Assembly: GCF_042676025.1 (NCBI RefSeq)
Contig: NZ_JBHTJP010000032.1
Coordinates: 496,001 to 560,000 of the forward strand
Reading direction: 5' to 3'
Length of the DNA: 64,000 nt
From: Salinimicrobium gaetbulicola
GTDB lineage: Bacteria; Bacteroidota; Bacteroidia; Flavobacteriales; Flavobacteriaceae
The translations under genes and the position numbers were made by a program. Shown here piece after piece: positions 26,837-34,800 of the stretch (position 1 is the stretch's first letter; every line of letters starts with the position of its first letter). A model generated the notes under the pieces. The model searched no databases and was not told the origin of the DNA. It was given only the letters and a program-made list of their open reading frames with translations.

Positions 26837-26880
26837 TTTAGAGTGTCTTATTAAAATTATGTCAATACCGTTGGTAATAC

Positions 26881-26888
26881 TATCTTTG
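26881..26888 (+). promoter_or_regulatory. -7 box of pheT
   Basis: TATCTTTG matches TAnnTTTG exactly and lies 20 bases before ATG 26909. A possible degenerate -33 (TTATG) is found at the right distance. Confidence 0.5.
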
Positions 26889-26908
26889 CTGCTGGAAAAA
26901 TTGACTCA

Positions 26909-29335
26909 ATGAAAATTTCATATAACTGGCTTAAACAATTTATCAAGATCAACCAGGATCCGGAAAAAACCGGAGAACTTCTTACTGACCTGGGATTGGA
27001 AGTTGAAGGAATACATTCATTCCAAAGTGTTAAAGGTGGTTTAAAAGGAGTGGTCATAGGCGAAGTACTTACCTGTGAACAACACCCTAATGCAGACCGA
27101 TTAAAAGTAACCACCGTAAATGTGGGCGAAGTAGATCCTGTCCAAATAGTTTGTGGAGCTCCTAACGTGGCTGCAGGCCAAAAAGTTCCTGTCGCTACAG
27201 TAGGAACCACTCTTTATGACGAACAGGGAACTCCCTGGGAGATCAAGAAAAGTAAGATCCGTGGAGAGAGCAGTCATGGAATGATCTGCGCTGAAGATGA
27301 GTTAGGCCTTGGAAAAAGCCATGACGGCATAATGGTACTGGATAATGAATTGGTACCCGGAACTCCCGTTGCCGAATTATTTGAGATCGAAGATGATCAT
27401 GTATATGAAATAGGATTGACTCCTAACCGTGCTGACGCTATGAGTCACTGGGGCGTTGCCCGTGACCTCAAGGCGGGATTTCAGCAACAGGGAGAGATCC
27501 ATGAACTGATCACTCCTTCTGTTAGCAGCTTTCATGTAGACAGCCGAAACTTAAGGATTCCCGTAAAGATCGACAACTATGACATGGCACCTCGTTATTG
27601 CGGAGTTACCCTTTCAGATATAAAGATCACCGATTCTCCAAAATGGCTTCAAAACAGGTTGAAAGCTATAGGGATCACTCCAAAAAACAATGTGGTAGAC
27701 GTAACGAATTACGTTATGCATGAACTGGGACAACCTCTTCACGCTTTTGATGCCGATAAAATCGTTGGTAACGAAATACACGTCAAAACACTTCCTGCAG
27801 GAACTAAATTCACTACGCTTGATGAAGTAGAGAGAGAGTTGCATGAGGAAGATCTAATGATCTGTGATACTGAAAAACCACTTGCTATCGCGGGAGTTTT
27901 TGGAGGACTTGAAAGCGGGGTTACCCGAAGCACTACAAAGATCTTTATTGAAAGTGCATATTTCAACCCGGTATCTGTGCGAAAGACCGCAAAACGTCAT
28001 GGCTTGAATACAGATGCCTCGTTCAGATATGAAAGAGGTATCGATCCAAATATCGCAGATTATGCTATAAAACGCGCAGTTTTACTTATCCAGGAATTGG
28101 CAGGCGGTAATGTAACCAGTGATGTGGACGATCATTATCCGAATAAAATTGAAGATTTTCCGGTTTTCCTTACCTATGACAAGATCAATACGCTAATTGG
28201 GCAGAATCTTGAGAAGGAAACCATTAAATCAATTTTGACCTCTCTTGAAATCAGGGTAAACAACGTTACTGAGACCGGGATGGGACTTACCATTCCTCCT
28301 TATCGTGTTGATGTAAAGAGAGAAGCAGATGTTATTGAAGAGATCCTAAGGGTCTATGGATACAACAATATAAAGTTTGGTGAAAAGATCAATGCTTCGG
28401 TTGCGAACTCTACACGTTTTGAAGATTATAAACTTCAGAATTTGATCGCAGGACAATTGGTTGGTCAGGGCTTCTACGAAACCATGGCTAACTCGCTTAC
28501 TTCCCCGGCCCACAACAAATTAAGTGAGCAGCTTAAAGAAGAATATTCAGTTAAGATGCTGAATCCTTTAAGCCAGGATCTGTCTGTTATGCGTCAATCC
28601 CTGCTTTTTTCAGGGCTTGAAGCGGTTAGCTATAACCTCAACAGAAAACGCGGAGACCTTAAATTCTTTGAATTCGGAAAGACCTATCATCAGTACGAAA
28701 GCGGAAGAATGGAGAATAAGCATCTTTCTGTTTTTGTTTCCGGAAACAGAATGGCCGAAACCTGGAGCAGTCCTCTAAAAAAAGGTGATTTCTTTTACTT
28801 GAAGGGAGTAGTACAAGCAGTTCTTGAAAGGCTTGGCATTACCAACCTGAAATCTTCACCTGTTAAGAATGATGTTTTTTCCGAAGGAATGATCCTAAGT
28901 TTTGGAAAGACCAAAATGGTTGAATTTGGGGTAGTTAAAAAGAAGATCCTTAAGAGCTTTGATATTAACCAGGAAGTACTTTATGCAGATTTTAATTGGG
29001 ATGAGGTGATCGAGGTCTCAAAAAATCAAATGAACAAGTTCAAGGATATTTCCAAGTTCCAACCGGTGCGCAGAGATTTCGCGTTATTACTTGACAAGAC
29101 AGTTAGCTTTGAAGATATTTACAACCTGTCCTACAAAACTGAACAGAAGCTTTTGAAAAATGTTAATCTGTTCGATGTTTATGAAGGAGAAAACCTTCCG
29201 GAAGGAAAGAAAAGTTATGCGGTAAGTTTCATTCTGCAAGATGATTTTAAAACACTTACAGATAAACAGATCGATAAGATCATGTCTAAGCTTCAGCAGA
29301 ACTTTGAAAAACAACTGGGAGCTGAATTAAGATAA
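26909..29335 (+). CDS. pheT: Phenylalanine--tRNA ligase beta subunit
   Basis: PheT forms the (alpha-beta)2 phenylalanyl-tRNA synthetase with PheS. The 808-residue protein has the EMAP-II-like tRNA-binding domain (about 40-155, with GLKGVVIGEVL and HPNADRLKVTTV). It then has the B3/B4 editing domain (IFIESAYFNPVSVRKTAKRHGLNTDASFRYERG) and the B5 domain (about 410-480, GLTIPPYRVDVKREADVIEE). The catalytic-like domain and a C-terminal FDX-ACB anticodon-binding domain (FQPVRRDFALLLD to the end) complete the usual architecture. pheS is not in the window, as is common in Bacteroidota. A strong terminator follows at 29358. Confidence 0.97.
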   Translation: MKISYNWLKQFIKINQDPEKTGELLTDLGLEVEGIHSFQSVKGGLKGVVIGEVLTCEQHPNADRLKVTTVNVGEVDPVQIVCGAPNVAAGQKVPVATVGTTLYDEQGTPWEIKKSKIRGESSHGMICAEDELGLGKSHDGIMVLDNELVPGTPVAELFEIEDDHVYEIGLTPNRADAMSHWGVARDLKAGFQQQGEIHELITPSVSSFHVDSRNLRIPVKIDNYDMAPRYCGVTLSDIKITDSPKWLQNRLKAIGITPKNNVVDVTNYVMHELGQPLHAFDADKIVGNEIHVKTLPAGTKFTTLDEVERELHEEDLMICDTEKPLAIAGVFGGLESGVTRSTTKIFIESAYFNPVSVRKTAKRHGLNTDASFRYERGIDPNIADYAIKRAVLLIQELAGGNVTSDVDDHYPNKIEDFPVFLTYDKINTLIGQNLEKETIKSILTSLEIRVNNVTETGMGLTIPPYRVDVKREADVIEEILRVYGYNNIKFGEKINASVANSTRFEDYKLQNLIAGQLVGQGFYETMANSLTSPAHNKLSEQLKEEYSVKMLNPLSQDLSVMRQSLLFSGLEAVSYNLNRKRGDLKFFEFGKTYHQYESGRMENKHLSVFVSGNRMAETWSSPLKKGDFFYLKGVVQAVLERLGITNLKSSPVKNDVFSEGMILSFGKTKMVEFGVVKKKILKSFDINQEVLYADFNWDEVIEVSKNQMNKFKDISKFQPVRRDFALLLDKTVSFEDIYNLSYKTEQKLLKNVNLFDVYEGENLPEGKKSYAVSFILQDDFKTLTDKQIDKIMSKLQQNFEKQLGAELR

Positions 29336-29357
29336 CAGCCATTGACCTTATAAAAAC

Positions 29358-29389
29358 AAAAAGCCATTCAGAAACTGAATGGCTTTTTT
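29358..29389. terminator. Bidirectional terminator between pheT and the DUF4136 gene
   Basis: AAAAAGCCATTCAG (29358-29371) pairs with its complement at 29375-29388 across loop AAA. The A-run on one side and T-run on the other serve the converging pheT and DUF4136 transcripts. Confidence 0.9.
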
Positions 29390-29409
29390 AATTTAGATAA
29401 CTGAATTAC

Positions 29410-30009
29410 TTATTTCGGAAATTTTTCAAAAATGGCATTTACATAAGATCTAATTTCAGCGTCCAGGTCACCCGGACTAATTACATCATTTGCCGTACCA
29501 CGCCAGATTATCTCCTTGGTTCTCCTGTCAATAAGATCTATAACCAGAGTTCCTTCCTTATAGGAAACCTGTTTTATATGCTCCCCTGAAAGCCGGGGAA
29601 TAGTATAATAGTTATTGTAGGCGAAATCCCTGTAATACGGCCCTACGTAATAACCGGGCCTGTAATAGCTATAATTAGTGTATACCGGCACAGAATTTAC
29701 GGCAGTTGCTTCATCCATCATAAGATGGTAATAAACCAGGAGATCAGGTTGCTCCCTATCCAGCCGGTAATCTTGATCTGTCATTTCATCATTGATATAG
29801 CCGATCACCATTTCATTTACTAGTTTATTATCATAGTTAGACGTTTTAATAGTATCCTGATTAGGCAAGAAAGCGTAACTGGAAAACGAGTCCATATCCA
29901 CTGCAACCCTTTTATCTGTATTAACTTTAGGACCACAACTGGCAATCATAATCGCAATAGATAATGTAAAAAGGAACTTTGCATTCTTTAAAAAATCCAT
30001 GATTCTCAT
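29410..30009 (-). CDS. DUF4136 domain lipoprotein
   Basis: The 199-residue lipoprotein has its lipobox MIASC with Cys25, counted from ATG 30009; a second ATG three codons later is an equally good start. The mature part matches DUF4136: FSSYAFLPNQDT, then INDEMTDQDYRL, QPDLLVYYHL, a Tyr-rich segment with YSYYRPGYYVG, and the closing GTLVIDLIDRRTKEIIWRGTA. DUF4136 proteins are small outer-membrane-associated lipoproteins of unknown function. The gene is convergent with pheT and divergent from the uncharacterised membrane protein gene at 30215. Confidence 0.88.
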   Translation of the reverse strand: MRIMDFLKNAKFLFTLSIAIMIASCGPKVNTDKRVAVDMDSFSSYAFLPNQDTIKTSNYDNKLVNEMVIGYINDEMTDQDYRLDREQPDLLVYYHLMMDEATAVNSVPVYTNYSYYRPGYYVGPYYRDFAYNNYYTIPRLSGEHIKQVSYKEGTLVIDLIDRRTKEIIWRGTANDVISPGDLDAEIRSYVNAIFEKFPK

Positions 30010-30136
30010 AATTTTTATTGGTTTATTAATAAGTTACTAATTAAGCTATACACAAAGCACCGTTTTTTGACGCTTTAATCTTTTTTTAACCCCACAAGCT
30101 TTAATAAAAATTTATAATTCATTCACAATCAACTTT

Positions 30137-30167
30137 TTGCAACTTGAAGTGTTATTCCTTATTTTAG
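30137..30167 (+). promoter_or_regulatory. Promoter of the 30215 operon
   Basis: TTG (30137-30139, in TTTTTG) is followed after 20 bases by TATTTTAG (30160-30167), close to TAnnTTTG. Transcription would start near 30173, just before the duplicated start region. Confidence 0.55.
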
Positions 30168-30176
30168 GAAGTTTAA

Positions 30177-30234
30177 AGAACGAAGGACTATGATGCTTGA
30201 AAGAACGAAGGACTATGATGCTTGAAAGAACGAA
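30177..30234 (+). repeat. 25-bp tandem repeat carrying duplicated start codons
   Basis: Two identical 25-bp units (30181-30205 and 30206-30230, beginning CGAAGGACTATG) stand head to tail, with partial repeats on both sides. Each copy contains ATGATGCTTGAAAGAACGAA. Because 25 is not a multiple of three, the two ATG pairs are in different frames. Only the second copy leads into the long gene. Confidence 0.95.
30190..30225 (+). other. Overlapping upstream mini-ORF (11 codons) created by the repeat
   Basis: The ATG of the first repeat copy opens MMLERTKDYDA and meets TGA at 30223-30225. The mini-ORF therefore ends 8-11 bases after the true start codons at 30215/30218. It could reduce, or couple, translation of the main gene. 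This is a prediction; there is no evidence that it is translated. Confidence 0.45.
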
Positions 30235-30940
30235 TCTACACGAACGTTTAAAATCGCTGCGGAAAAAAGAAATTTCAGAAGAGGAATTACTCCAGGGAAT
30301 AAAAGATTTTATAAATGCGGAAGCGGAAACAGAACAACAGATCCTTGACCGAATCCAACAAGGAGACGCTTTAGATATTGATAGAAATGATTTTAATATC
30401 GATCTCCTGGAGCCCGACCGAATTTTCCATATTTCCCAAATAAAGAAAATATGTATTCAATACCGACTTCGTTTTTTGAATACAAAATATTTTAAAGGAG
30501 AATTACCTCCAGGAGCTATTTTTGCAATTAAAGAGCTGGAGAAAAAACACAGCACTACCCTTCGGGGATTCTCCATCATTGCACCTGCAGAATACTTCAG
30601 ATTGGAGAATGCAGATGATCCAATGCTCTTTAGCCCAATAGGCAACAATTACTACTATCTTATTCACAAATGGGGACAAGACATTCATCCGTTAAGAAAA
30701 GTGCTTATGTGGCCCCTCAAAAACCTGGAAACTCTGATCATTTTCAGCTTTTTCGCCAGCATATTGTTAACCTTCGGAATAAGGGAGATATTTTTTTCAC
30801 GGTATCAGGCTACTTCAGAATTCCTCATTTTGTTCCTGTATACTTTTAAATCGACAATAGCTTTAATCTTCTTTTACGGGATTAGCCTTGGAAAGAACTT
30901 TAGTTCAGGTAACTGGAACAGCAAATTTTACAACGCATAG
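30215..30940 (+). CDS. Uncharacterised protein with two C-terminal membrane helices
   Basis: I do not recognise this family. The 241-residue protein (ATG 30215, MMLERTNLHERLKSL) has a helical charged N-terminus, then a mixed domain (about 60-165) with PDRIFHISQIKKICIQYRLRFL, GELPPGAIFAIKELEKKH and NNYYYLIHKWGQDIHPLRKVLMWP. Two hydrophobic helices follow at the end (LETLIIFSFFASILLTFGI and the stretch around TFKSTIALIFFYGISLG). The soluble part therefore precedes the membrane hairpin and both ends are likely cytoplasmic. Its start region is tandemly duplicated. A DUF2007 gene follows 69 bases later, and the two may form an operon with the small membrane protein gene at 31248. Confidence 0.7.
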   Translation: MMLERTNLHERLKSLRKKEISEEELLQGIKDFINAEAETEQQILDRIQQGDALDIDRNDFNIDLLEPDRIFHISQIKKICIQYRLRFLNTKYFKGELPPGAIFAIKELEKKHSTTLRGFSIIAPAEYFRLENADDPMLFSPIGNNYYYLIHKWGQDIHPLRKVLMWPLKNLETLIIFSFFASILLTFGIREIFFSRYQATSEFLILFLYTFKSTIALIFFYGISLGKNFSSGNWNSKFYNA

Positions 30941-31009
30941 TGTTAAACTCTGACTAAAACCCATATCTTGGTTGCCAGCTATTATTAAATTAGCATAAAA
31001 CTATCCAAT

Positions 31010-31246
31010 ATGAGTTCAGAAGATCAATATAAAAGAGTCTATACCGGTTCTGAGGTAAATGTGCAATATCTCCAGGAGCTAATGGAAAAAGCCGGCATCC
31101 ATACAAGGGTTCGCAACGATTTTGATTCCGGATTGAGAGCCGGTTTTGGAGGTGGACTGCCCGGACAAGTACAGTTATTTGCCATTTCCTCACACTATGA
31201 TGAAGCCTTAAAAATTGCAGAAACTACATTCCCAGGAAACGAATAA
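31010..31246 (+). CDS. DUF2007 domain protein
   Basis: The 78-residue soluble protein matches the DUF2007 family (putative signal-transducing proteins with a PII-like/ACT-like alpha-beta fold). It has YKRVYTGSEVNVQYLQELMEKAGI, then TRVRNDFDSGLRAGFGGG, then VQLFAISSHYDEALKIAE. The conserved feature is a surface-exposed loop followed by a V-x-LFA strand. No partner is known. The next gene starts 1 base after its stop, so it is translationally coupled to a small membrane protein. Confidence 0.85.
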   Translation: MSSEDQYKRVYTGSEVNVQYLQELMEKAGIHTRVRNDFDSGLRAGFGGGLPGQVQLFAISSHYDEALKIAETTFPGNE

Positions 31247-31247
31247 T

Positions 31248-31451
31248 ATGAAGGAAAGCCGCCCGGCGAAAGGATATTTTAGCCTGATCATTGGGATTGC
31301 CTTCCTGATCTATGGTGGATACAGGCTTTACACCTTTTATATGGGTGAGCCTTATAATACCTTTAGAATAATTGTTGCCATAATCTTTGTTCTATTGGGA
31401 ACCTGGGATATTTACCGGTTTTTTAGAACAAGGCGTATAAAAAAAGGGTGA
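31248..31451 (+). CDS. Small two-helix membrane protein, coupled to DUF2007 gene
   Basis: This 67-residue protein starts at ATG 31248 (MKESRPAKGYFSLIIG), 1 base after the DUF2007 stop. Two hydrophobic helices are visible (YFSLIIGIAFLIYGGYRLYTF and the segment RIIVAIIFVLLGTWDIYRFF), ending in a basic tail RTRRIKKG. No known domain is recognised. Its stop codon lies inside the terminator hairpin at 31439-31475. It may anchor or work with the DUF2007 protein; that is an inference from the 1-base spacing. Confidence 0.75.
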   Translation: MKESRPAKGYFSLIIGIAFLIYGGYRLYTFYMGEPYNTFRIIVAIIFVLLGTWDIYRFFRTRRIKKG

Positions 31452-31475
31452 TCAAATAGATCACCCTTCTTATTT
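31439..31475. terminator. Bidirectional terminator overlapping a stop codon
   Basis: AAGGGTGATC (31444-31453) pairs with GATCACCCTT (31459-31468) across loop AAATA. Seven A upstream give a U-run on the minus strand, ending the ABC-F transcript, and T-rich sequence follows on the plus strand. The TGA stop of the small membrane protein (31449-31451) lies inside the left arm. Confidence 0.88.
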
Positions 31476-31491
31476 TATTTTAAACAAGGTA

Positions 31492-33123
31492 TTACTTCCC
31501 GGCCGCATACATTTTTTCGCGCTGCTCTTTGATCTTTTTGTCGCTCATATATTCATCAAAGCTTAAGTAACGATCAATAGCTCCTCCCGGAGTAAGTTCG
31601 ATAACTCTGTTCGCCACGGTTTGAGCAAATTCATGGTCATGAGTTGTGAAAAGTACGGTTCCTTTAAAGTTCTTAAGGGAATTATTGAAGGCCGTGATCG
31701 ATTCAAGATCCAGGTGGTTGGTAGGCTCATCAAGCATAAGAACGTTTGCTCTCATCATCATCATACGACTCAGCATACAACGAACTTTTTCACCTCCAGA
31801 CAGTACCCGGGAAGTTTTCAAAGCCTCCTCCCCGCTAAAGATCATTTTTCCAAGGAATCCCCTAATGTGAACTTCTTCTCTCTCTTCTTCGGTCTTGGCC
31901 CATTGTCTTAACCAGTCAACAAGGGTTAGGTCGTTCTCAAAATATTCTGAGTTATCTAACGGAAGGTATGACTGGTTGGTGGTAATTCCCCAACTGTATT
32001 TACCGTTCAAAGCTTCCTGCTTCCCATTTAGGATCTCGTAAAAGGCAGTAGTCGCTCTGGAATCTTTAGAGTAAACCACAACTTTATCGCCCTTTGCAAG
32101 GTTTATATTCACATCTTTAAAAAGAGTTTCCCCTTCGATGGAGGCAGCAAGATTCTCAACATTGAGGATCTGGTCTCCCGCTTCACGCTCTCTCTCAAAA
32201 ATGATGGCAGGATACCTTCTACTGGAAGGCTTAATATCCTCAATATTCAATTTCTCGATCATCTTTTTACGGGAAGTCGCCTGTTTAGACTTTGCTACGT
32301 TGGCGCTAAAACGCTGAATGAACTCCTGAAGCTCCTTCTTCTTTTCTTCAGCCTTTTTGTTCTGCTGAGCTCTCTGGCGTGCTGCCAGTTGAGAAGACTC
32401 ATACCAGAAGGTATAGTTACCACTATAGTGGTTGATCTTTCCAAAGTCAATATCTGAAATATGCGTACAAACGGAATCCAGGAAGTGACGGTCGTGAGAT
32501 ACAACAATTACCGTGTTTTCATAGTTAGCCAGGAAGTTCTCCAACCAGCTGATCGTCTCATAATCCAGGTCGTTGGTAGGCTCATCCATGATCAAAACAT
32601 CAGGATTCCCAAATAAAGCTTGTGCTAATAACACCCGTACCTTTAACTTGTTATCCAGGTCACCCATTAGCGTATAATGGTTATCTGCTTTGATCCCAAG
32701 GTTTGAAAGTAAAGTAGCTGCTTCACTGTCGGCATTCCACCCATTCATTTCCTCGAACTCAACCTGCAGTACTCCTACTCTTTCACCATCAGTATCACTG
32801 AAGTCTTCCTTTGCATAAATGGCATCCATTTCTTTTTTGATCTGGAAGAGCGGCTTGTTCCCCATGATCACGGTTTCCAGAACCGGATATTCATCATAAA
32901 GGTTATGGTTTTGCTCAAGTACAGACATCCTTTTTCCCGGTTCAAGATGAACATGCCCGGATGTGGGTTCAGACTTACCACTAAGGATCTTTAAAAAGGT
33001 AGATTTCCCGGCACCGTTCGCCCCGATAACTCCATAGCAGTTACCTTGAGTAAAGGTTGTGTTTACTTCATCAAACAAAACTCTTTTACCAAATTGAACA
33101 GATAGATTTGAAACTGATAACAT
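31492..33123 (-). CDS. ABC-F family ATPase (YbiT/YkpA-like)
   Basis: The 543-residue soluble tandem ABC protein acts on the ribosome, like other ABC-F factors. It begins MLSVSNLSVQFGKRVLFDEV, with Walker A GANGAGKSTF near 34-43 and the first Walker B in VLIMDEPTNDLD. The linker contains KSKQATSRKKMIEKL and SSRRYP; the second signature is LSGGEKVRCMLSRMMM, and the second Walker B is NVLMLDEPTNHLD. The second Walker A position is degenerate (LAKGDKVVVYSKDSRATTAF), as in the YbiT/YkpA branch. This is a paralogue of the EttA-type gene at the left edge, not a duplicate of it. No resistance phenotype can be claimed. Confidence 0.92.
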   Translation of the reverse strand: MLSVSNLSVQFGKRVLFDEVNTTFTQGNCYGVIGANGAGKSTFLKILSGKSEPTSGHVHLEPGKRMSVLEQNHNLYDEYPVLETVIMGNKPLFQIKKEMDAIYAKEDFSDTDGERVGVLQVEFEEMNGWNADSEAATLLSNLGIKADNHYTLMGDLDNKLKVRVLLAQALFGNPDVLIMDEPTNDLDYETISWLENFLANYENTVIVVSHDRHFLDSVCTHISDIDFGKINHYSGNYTFWYESSQLAARQRAQQNKKAEEKKKELQEFIQRFSANVAKSKQATSRKKMIEKLNIEDIKPSSRRYPAIIFEREREAGDQILNVENLAASIEGETLFKDVNINLAKGDKVVVYSKDSRATTAFYEILNGKQEALNGKYSWGITTNQSYLPLDNSEYFENDLTLVDWLRQWAKTEEEREEVHIRGFLGKMIFSGEEALKTSRVLSGGEKVRCMLSRMMMMRANVLMLDEPTNHLDLESITAFNNSLKNFKGTVLFTTHDHEFAQTVANRVIELTPGGAIDRYLSFDEYMSDKKIKEQREKMYAAGK

Positions 33124-33144
33124 ATATTATTTTCTAAATTTTTG

Positions 33145-33152
33145 CAAAAGTA
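33145..33152 (-). promoter_or_regulatory. -7 box of the ABC-F gene
   Basis: Read on the minus strand this is TACTTTTG, an exact TAnnTTTG match, 21 bases before ATG 33123. The upstream -33 region is TTTTA-like. Confidence 0.5.
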
Positions 33153-33237
33153 GCCATTTAAGACCATTCCCTAAAAGATTAACTTTTTTAATTATGCTTT
33201 TAACGTTCAATTAACAGCCCAGACAGGGTTCTAGGTC

Positions 33238-33245
33238 TATTTTTG
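33238..33245 (+). promoter_or_regulatory. -7 box of the thioredoxin-fold lipoprotein gene
   Basis: TATTTTTG lies 28 bases before the TTG start at 33274. It is a full match to TAnnTTTG. No clear -33 is seen. Confidence 0.5.
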
Positions 33246-33273
33246 CTTTCCGATAAAATTCAGCCCCCAGCTT

Positions 33274-34725
33274 TTGAAGACACTTTTTAAAAATATATCT
33301 GCACTTAAATGGTTAGCAGCCTATCTCTTAGGCTTTATTTTCATTTCATTTTATTCCTGCGATAATTCACCATCAAACCAAACCAATTCAGCTTATTTAG
33401 GGGGTGAAATCGTCAATCCTACTTCGGAATATATTGTTCTTCAGAAAAATGGGAAAATCCTGGACAGTATTCGTCTTGATGACCGGAATAGATTCAGCTA
33501 CCGGATAGACAGCGTTCAGCAGGGCATTTATAGTTTCGGGCACAGGCCCGAAATACAGCATTTTTATATTTCCCCGGGTGACAGCCTCTTAATAAGAGCA
33601 AACACGCTTGCCTTTGATGAATCCTTACATTTTAGTGGAACGGGGGAGGCAGAGAATAATTTCATTACCGAAATGTTCTTACTTGATGAGGCCAATGCAG
33701 ACCTTTTGTTATCTTTTTATAAAACCTCTCCCTCTGAATTTTTAAAGCAAACCGATTCTATCAAGAGAAACAGACTGGAACACCTGGAAAGACTTAAAGT
33801 AAAAAAGAAATTTTCTCCGGAATTCGTAACTCTTGCAGAGAAGATCATTAATTATGAATCTTATGATCTTAAAGAACGTTACATCTACCTCATTAGCAAG
33901 TATTATACAGAATATCAACAGAAATTGCCTGACAATTTCTATGAGTACCGAAAAAATGTAGTTTTTAATGACACCAGCCTTCAGGAAACTGCGGCCTATA
34001 AAAGATTTATTGAAAATTATCTTACTAATAAATCCCTGGAACTTTGCAAGAGAACTCACAAGGATCACGAAGAATGCTTTGATCGCGCAAATACCAAGAA
34101 TATATTAAACAGGATTAAAATGGTGGGGGATCTAATTAAAATTCCTTCACTTAAAAATCATTTCTTATTAAAACTTGGCGCTAAAGGAATTGTACTGGCT
34201 AGAAGCAGGGAAGACATCAAGGTCATTTTAGAAGCGCTGCGAAAAAACGGTTTTCCTGAAGATCAGGTAAAGGATATGGAGCAGTTAGGTACGATCCAGC
34301 TTGCATACCTTCCAGGAACAGAAATTAAAGATGTTCCTTTAATAAATACCAAGGAAGAGTTTGTACCGTTTTTAAATATAGTTGACAAACCAACGATCAT
34401 TTTTCTCTGGTCAATTTATAAGGATGGCCACCAGGAGGACCATAAACTCATTCAAGAACTTAGAAGAAAATATCCCGAGATCAATTTTGTAGGCATTAAC
34501 CTTGACATTGATGAAACAACGGCATGGAAAATAGCGGTTCAAAAATATAATTACAATAAGGATTTTGAATATCAGCTGGGACAAACCCAAATTAACAAAA
34601 GGTTTTTTCAGTACTATCTCAACAAATTACTTTTCCTGGATGATGCTGGAAAAGTAGTAATAGGGGATGCTTTTATAAATTCTCCTGAATTTGAAAGCAG
34701 AATCCTGGAGTTCCTGAATAGGTAG
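33274..34725 (+). CDS. Lipoprotein with a cysteine-less thioredoxin-like domain
   Basis: The 483-residue lipoprotein is read from TTG 33274; no in-frame ATG precedes the lipobox FISFYSC (Cys29). The N-terminal part (about 40-125) has the DUF4369/beta-sandwich pattern common in Bacteroidota TlpA-like proteins (YLGGEIVNPTSEYIVLQKNGK, FYISPGDSLLIRA). A helical middle follows, then a C-terminal thioredoxin fold (about 345-483) with TIIFLWSIYKDGHQEDH, FVGINLDIDETTAW and KLLFLDDAGKVV. At the place where TlpA proteins have WCxxC there is LWSIYKDG, so no redox cysteines remain. It is therefore probably a structural or binding protein in the periplasm, not an oxidoreductase. Confidence 0.82.
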   Translation: MKTLFKNISALKWLAAYLLGFIFISFYSCDNSPSNQTNSAYLGGEIVNPTSEYIVLQKNGKILDSIRLDDRNRFSYRIDSVQQGIYSFGHRPEIQHFYISPGDSLLIRANTLAFDESLHFSGTGEAENNFITEMFLLDEANADLLLSFYKTSPSEFLKQTDSIKRNRLEHLERLKVKKKFSPEFVTLAEKIINYESYDLKERYIYLISKYYTEYQQKLPDNFYEYRKNVVFNDTSLQETAAYKRFIENYLTNKSLELCKRTHKDHEECFDRANTKNILNRIKMVGDLIKIPSLKNHFLLKLGAKGIVLARSREDIKVILEALRKNGFPEDQVKDMEQLGTIQLAYLPGTEIKDVPLINTKEEFVPFLNIVDKPTIIFLWSIYKDGHQEDHKLIQELRRKYPEINFVGINLDIDETTAWKIAVQKYNYNKDFEYQLGQTQINKRFFQYYLNKLLFLDDAGKVVIGDAFINSPEFESRILEFLNR

Positions 34726-34744
34726 AACAAAAATATTGCAAACA

Positions 34745-34778
34745 AAAAAGCTTTTATTCCGAGAATAAAAGCTTTTTC
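34745..34778. terminator. Strong bidirectional terminator
   Basis: AAAAAGCTTTTATTC (34745-34759) and its complement (34763-34777) form a 15-bp stem with a 3-base loop, ending in five T. It lies between the converging lipoprotein and transaldolase-like genes. Confidence 0.9.
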
Positions 34779-34800
34779 ACTTTATAAGTAATAGGTTAAC

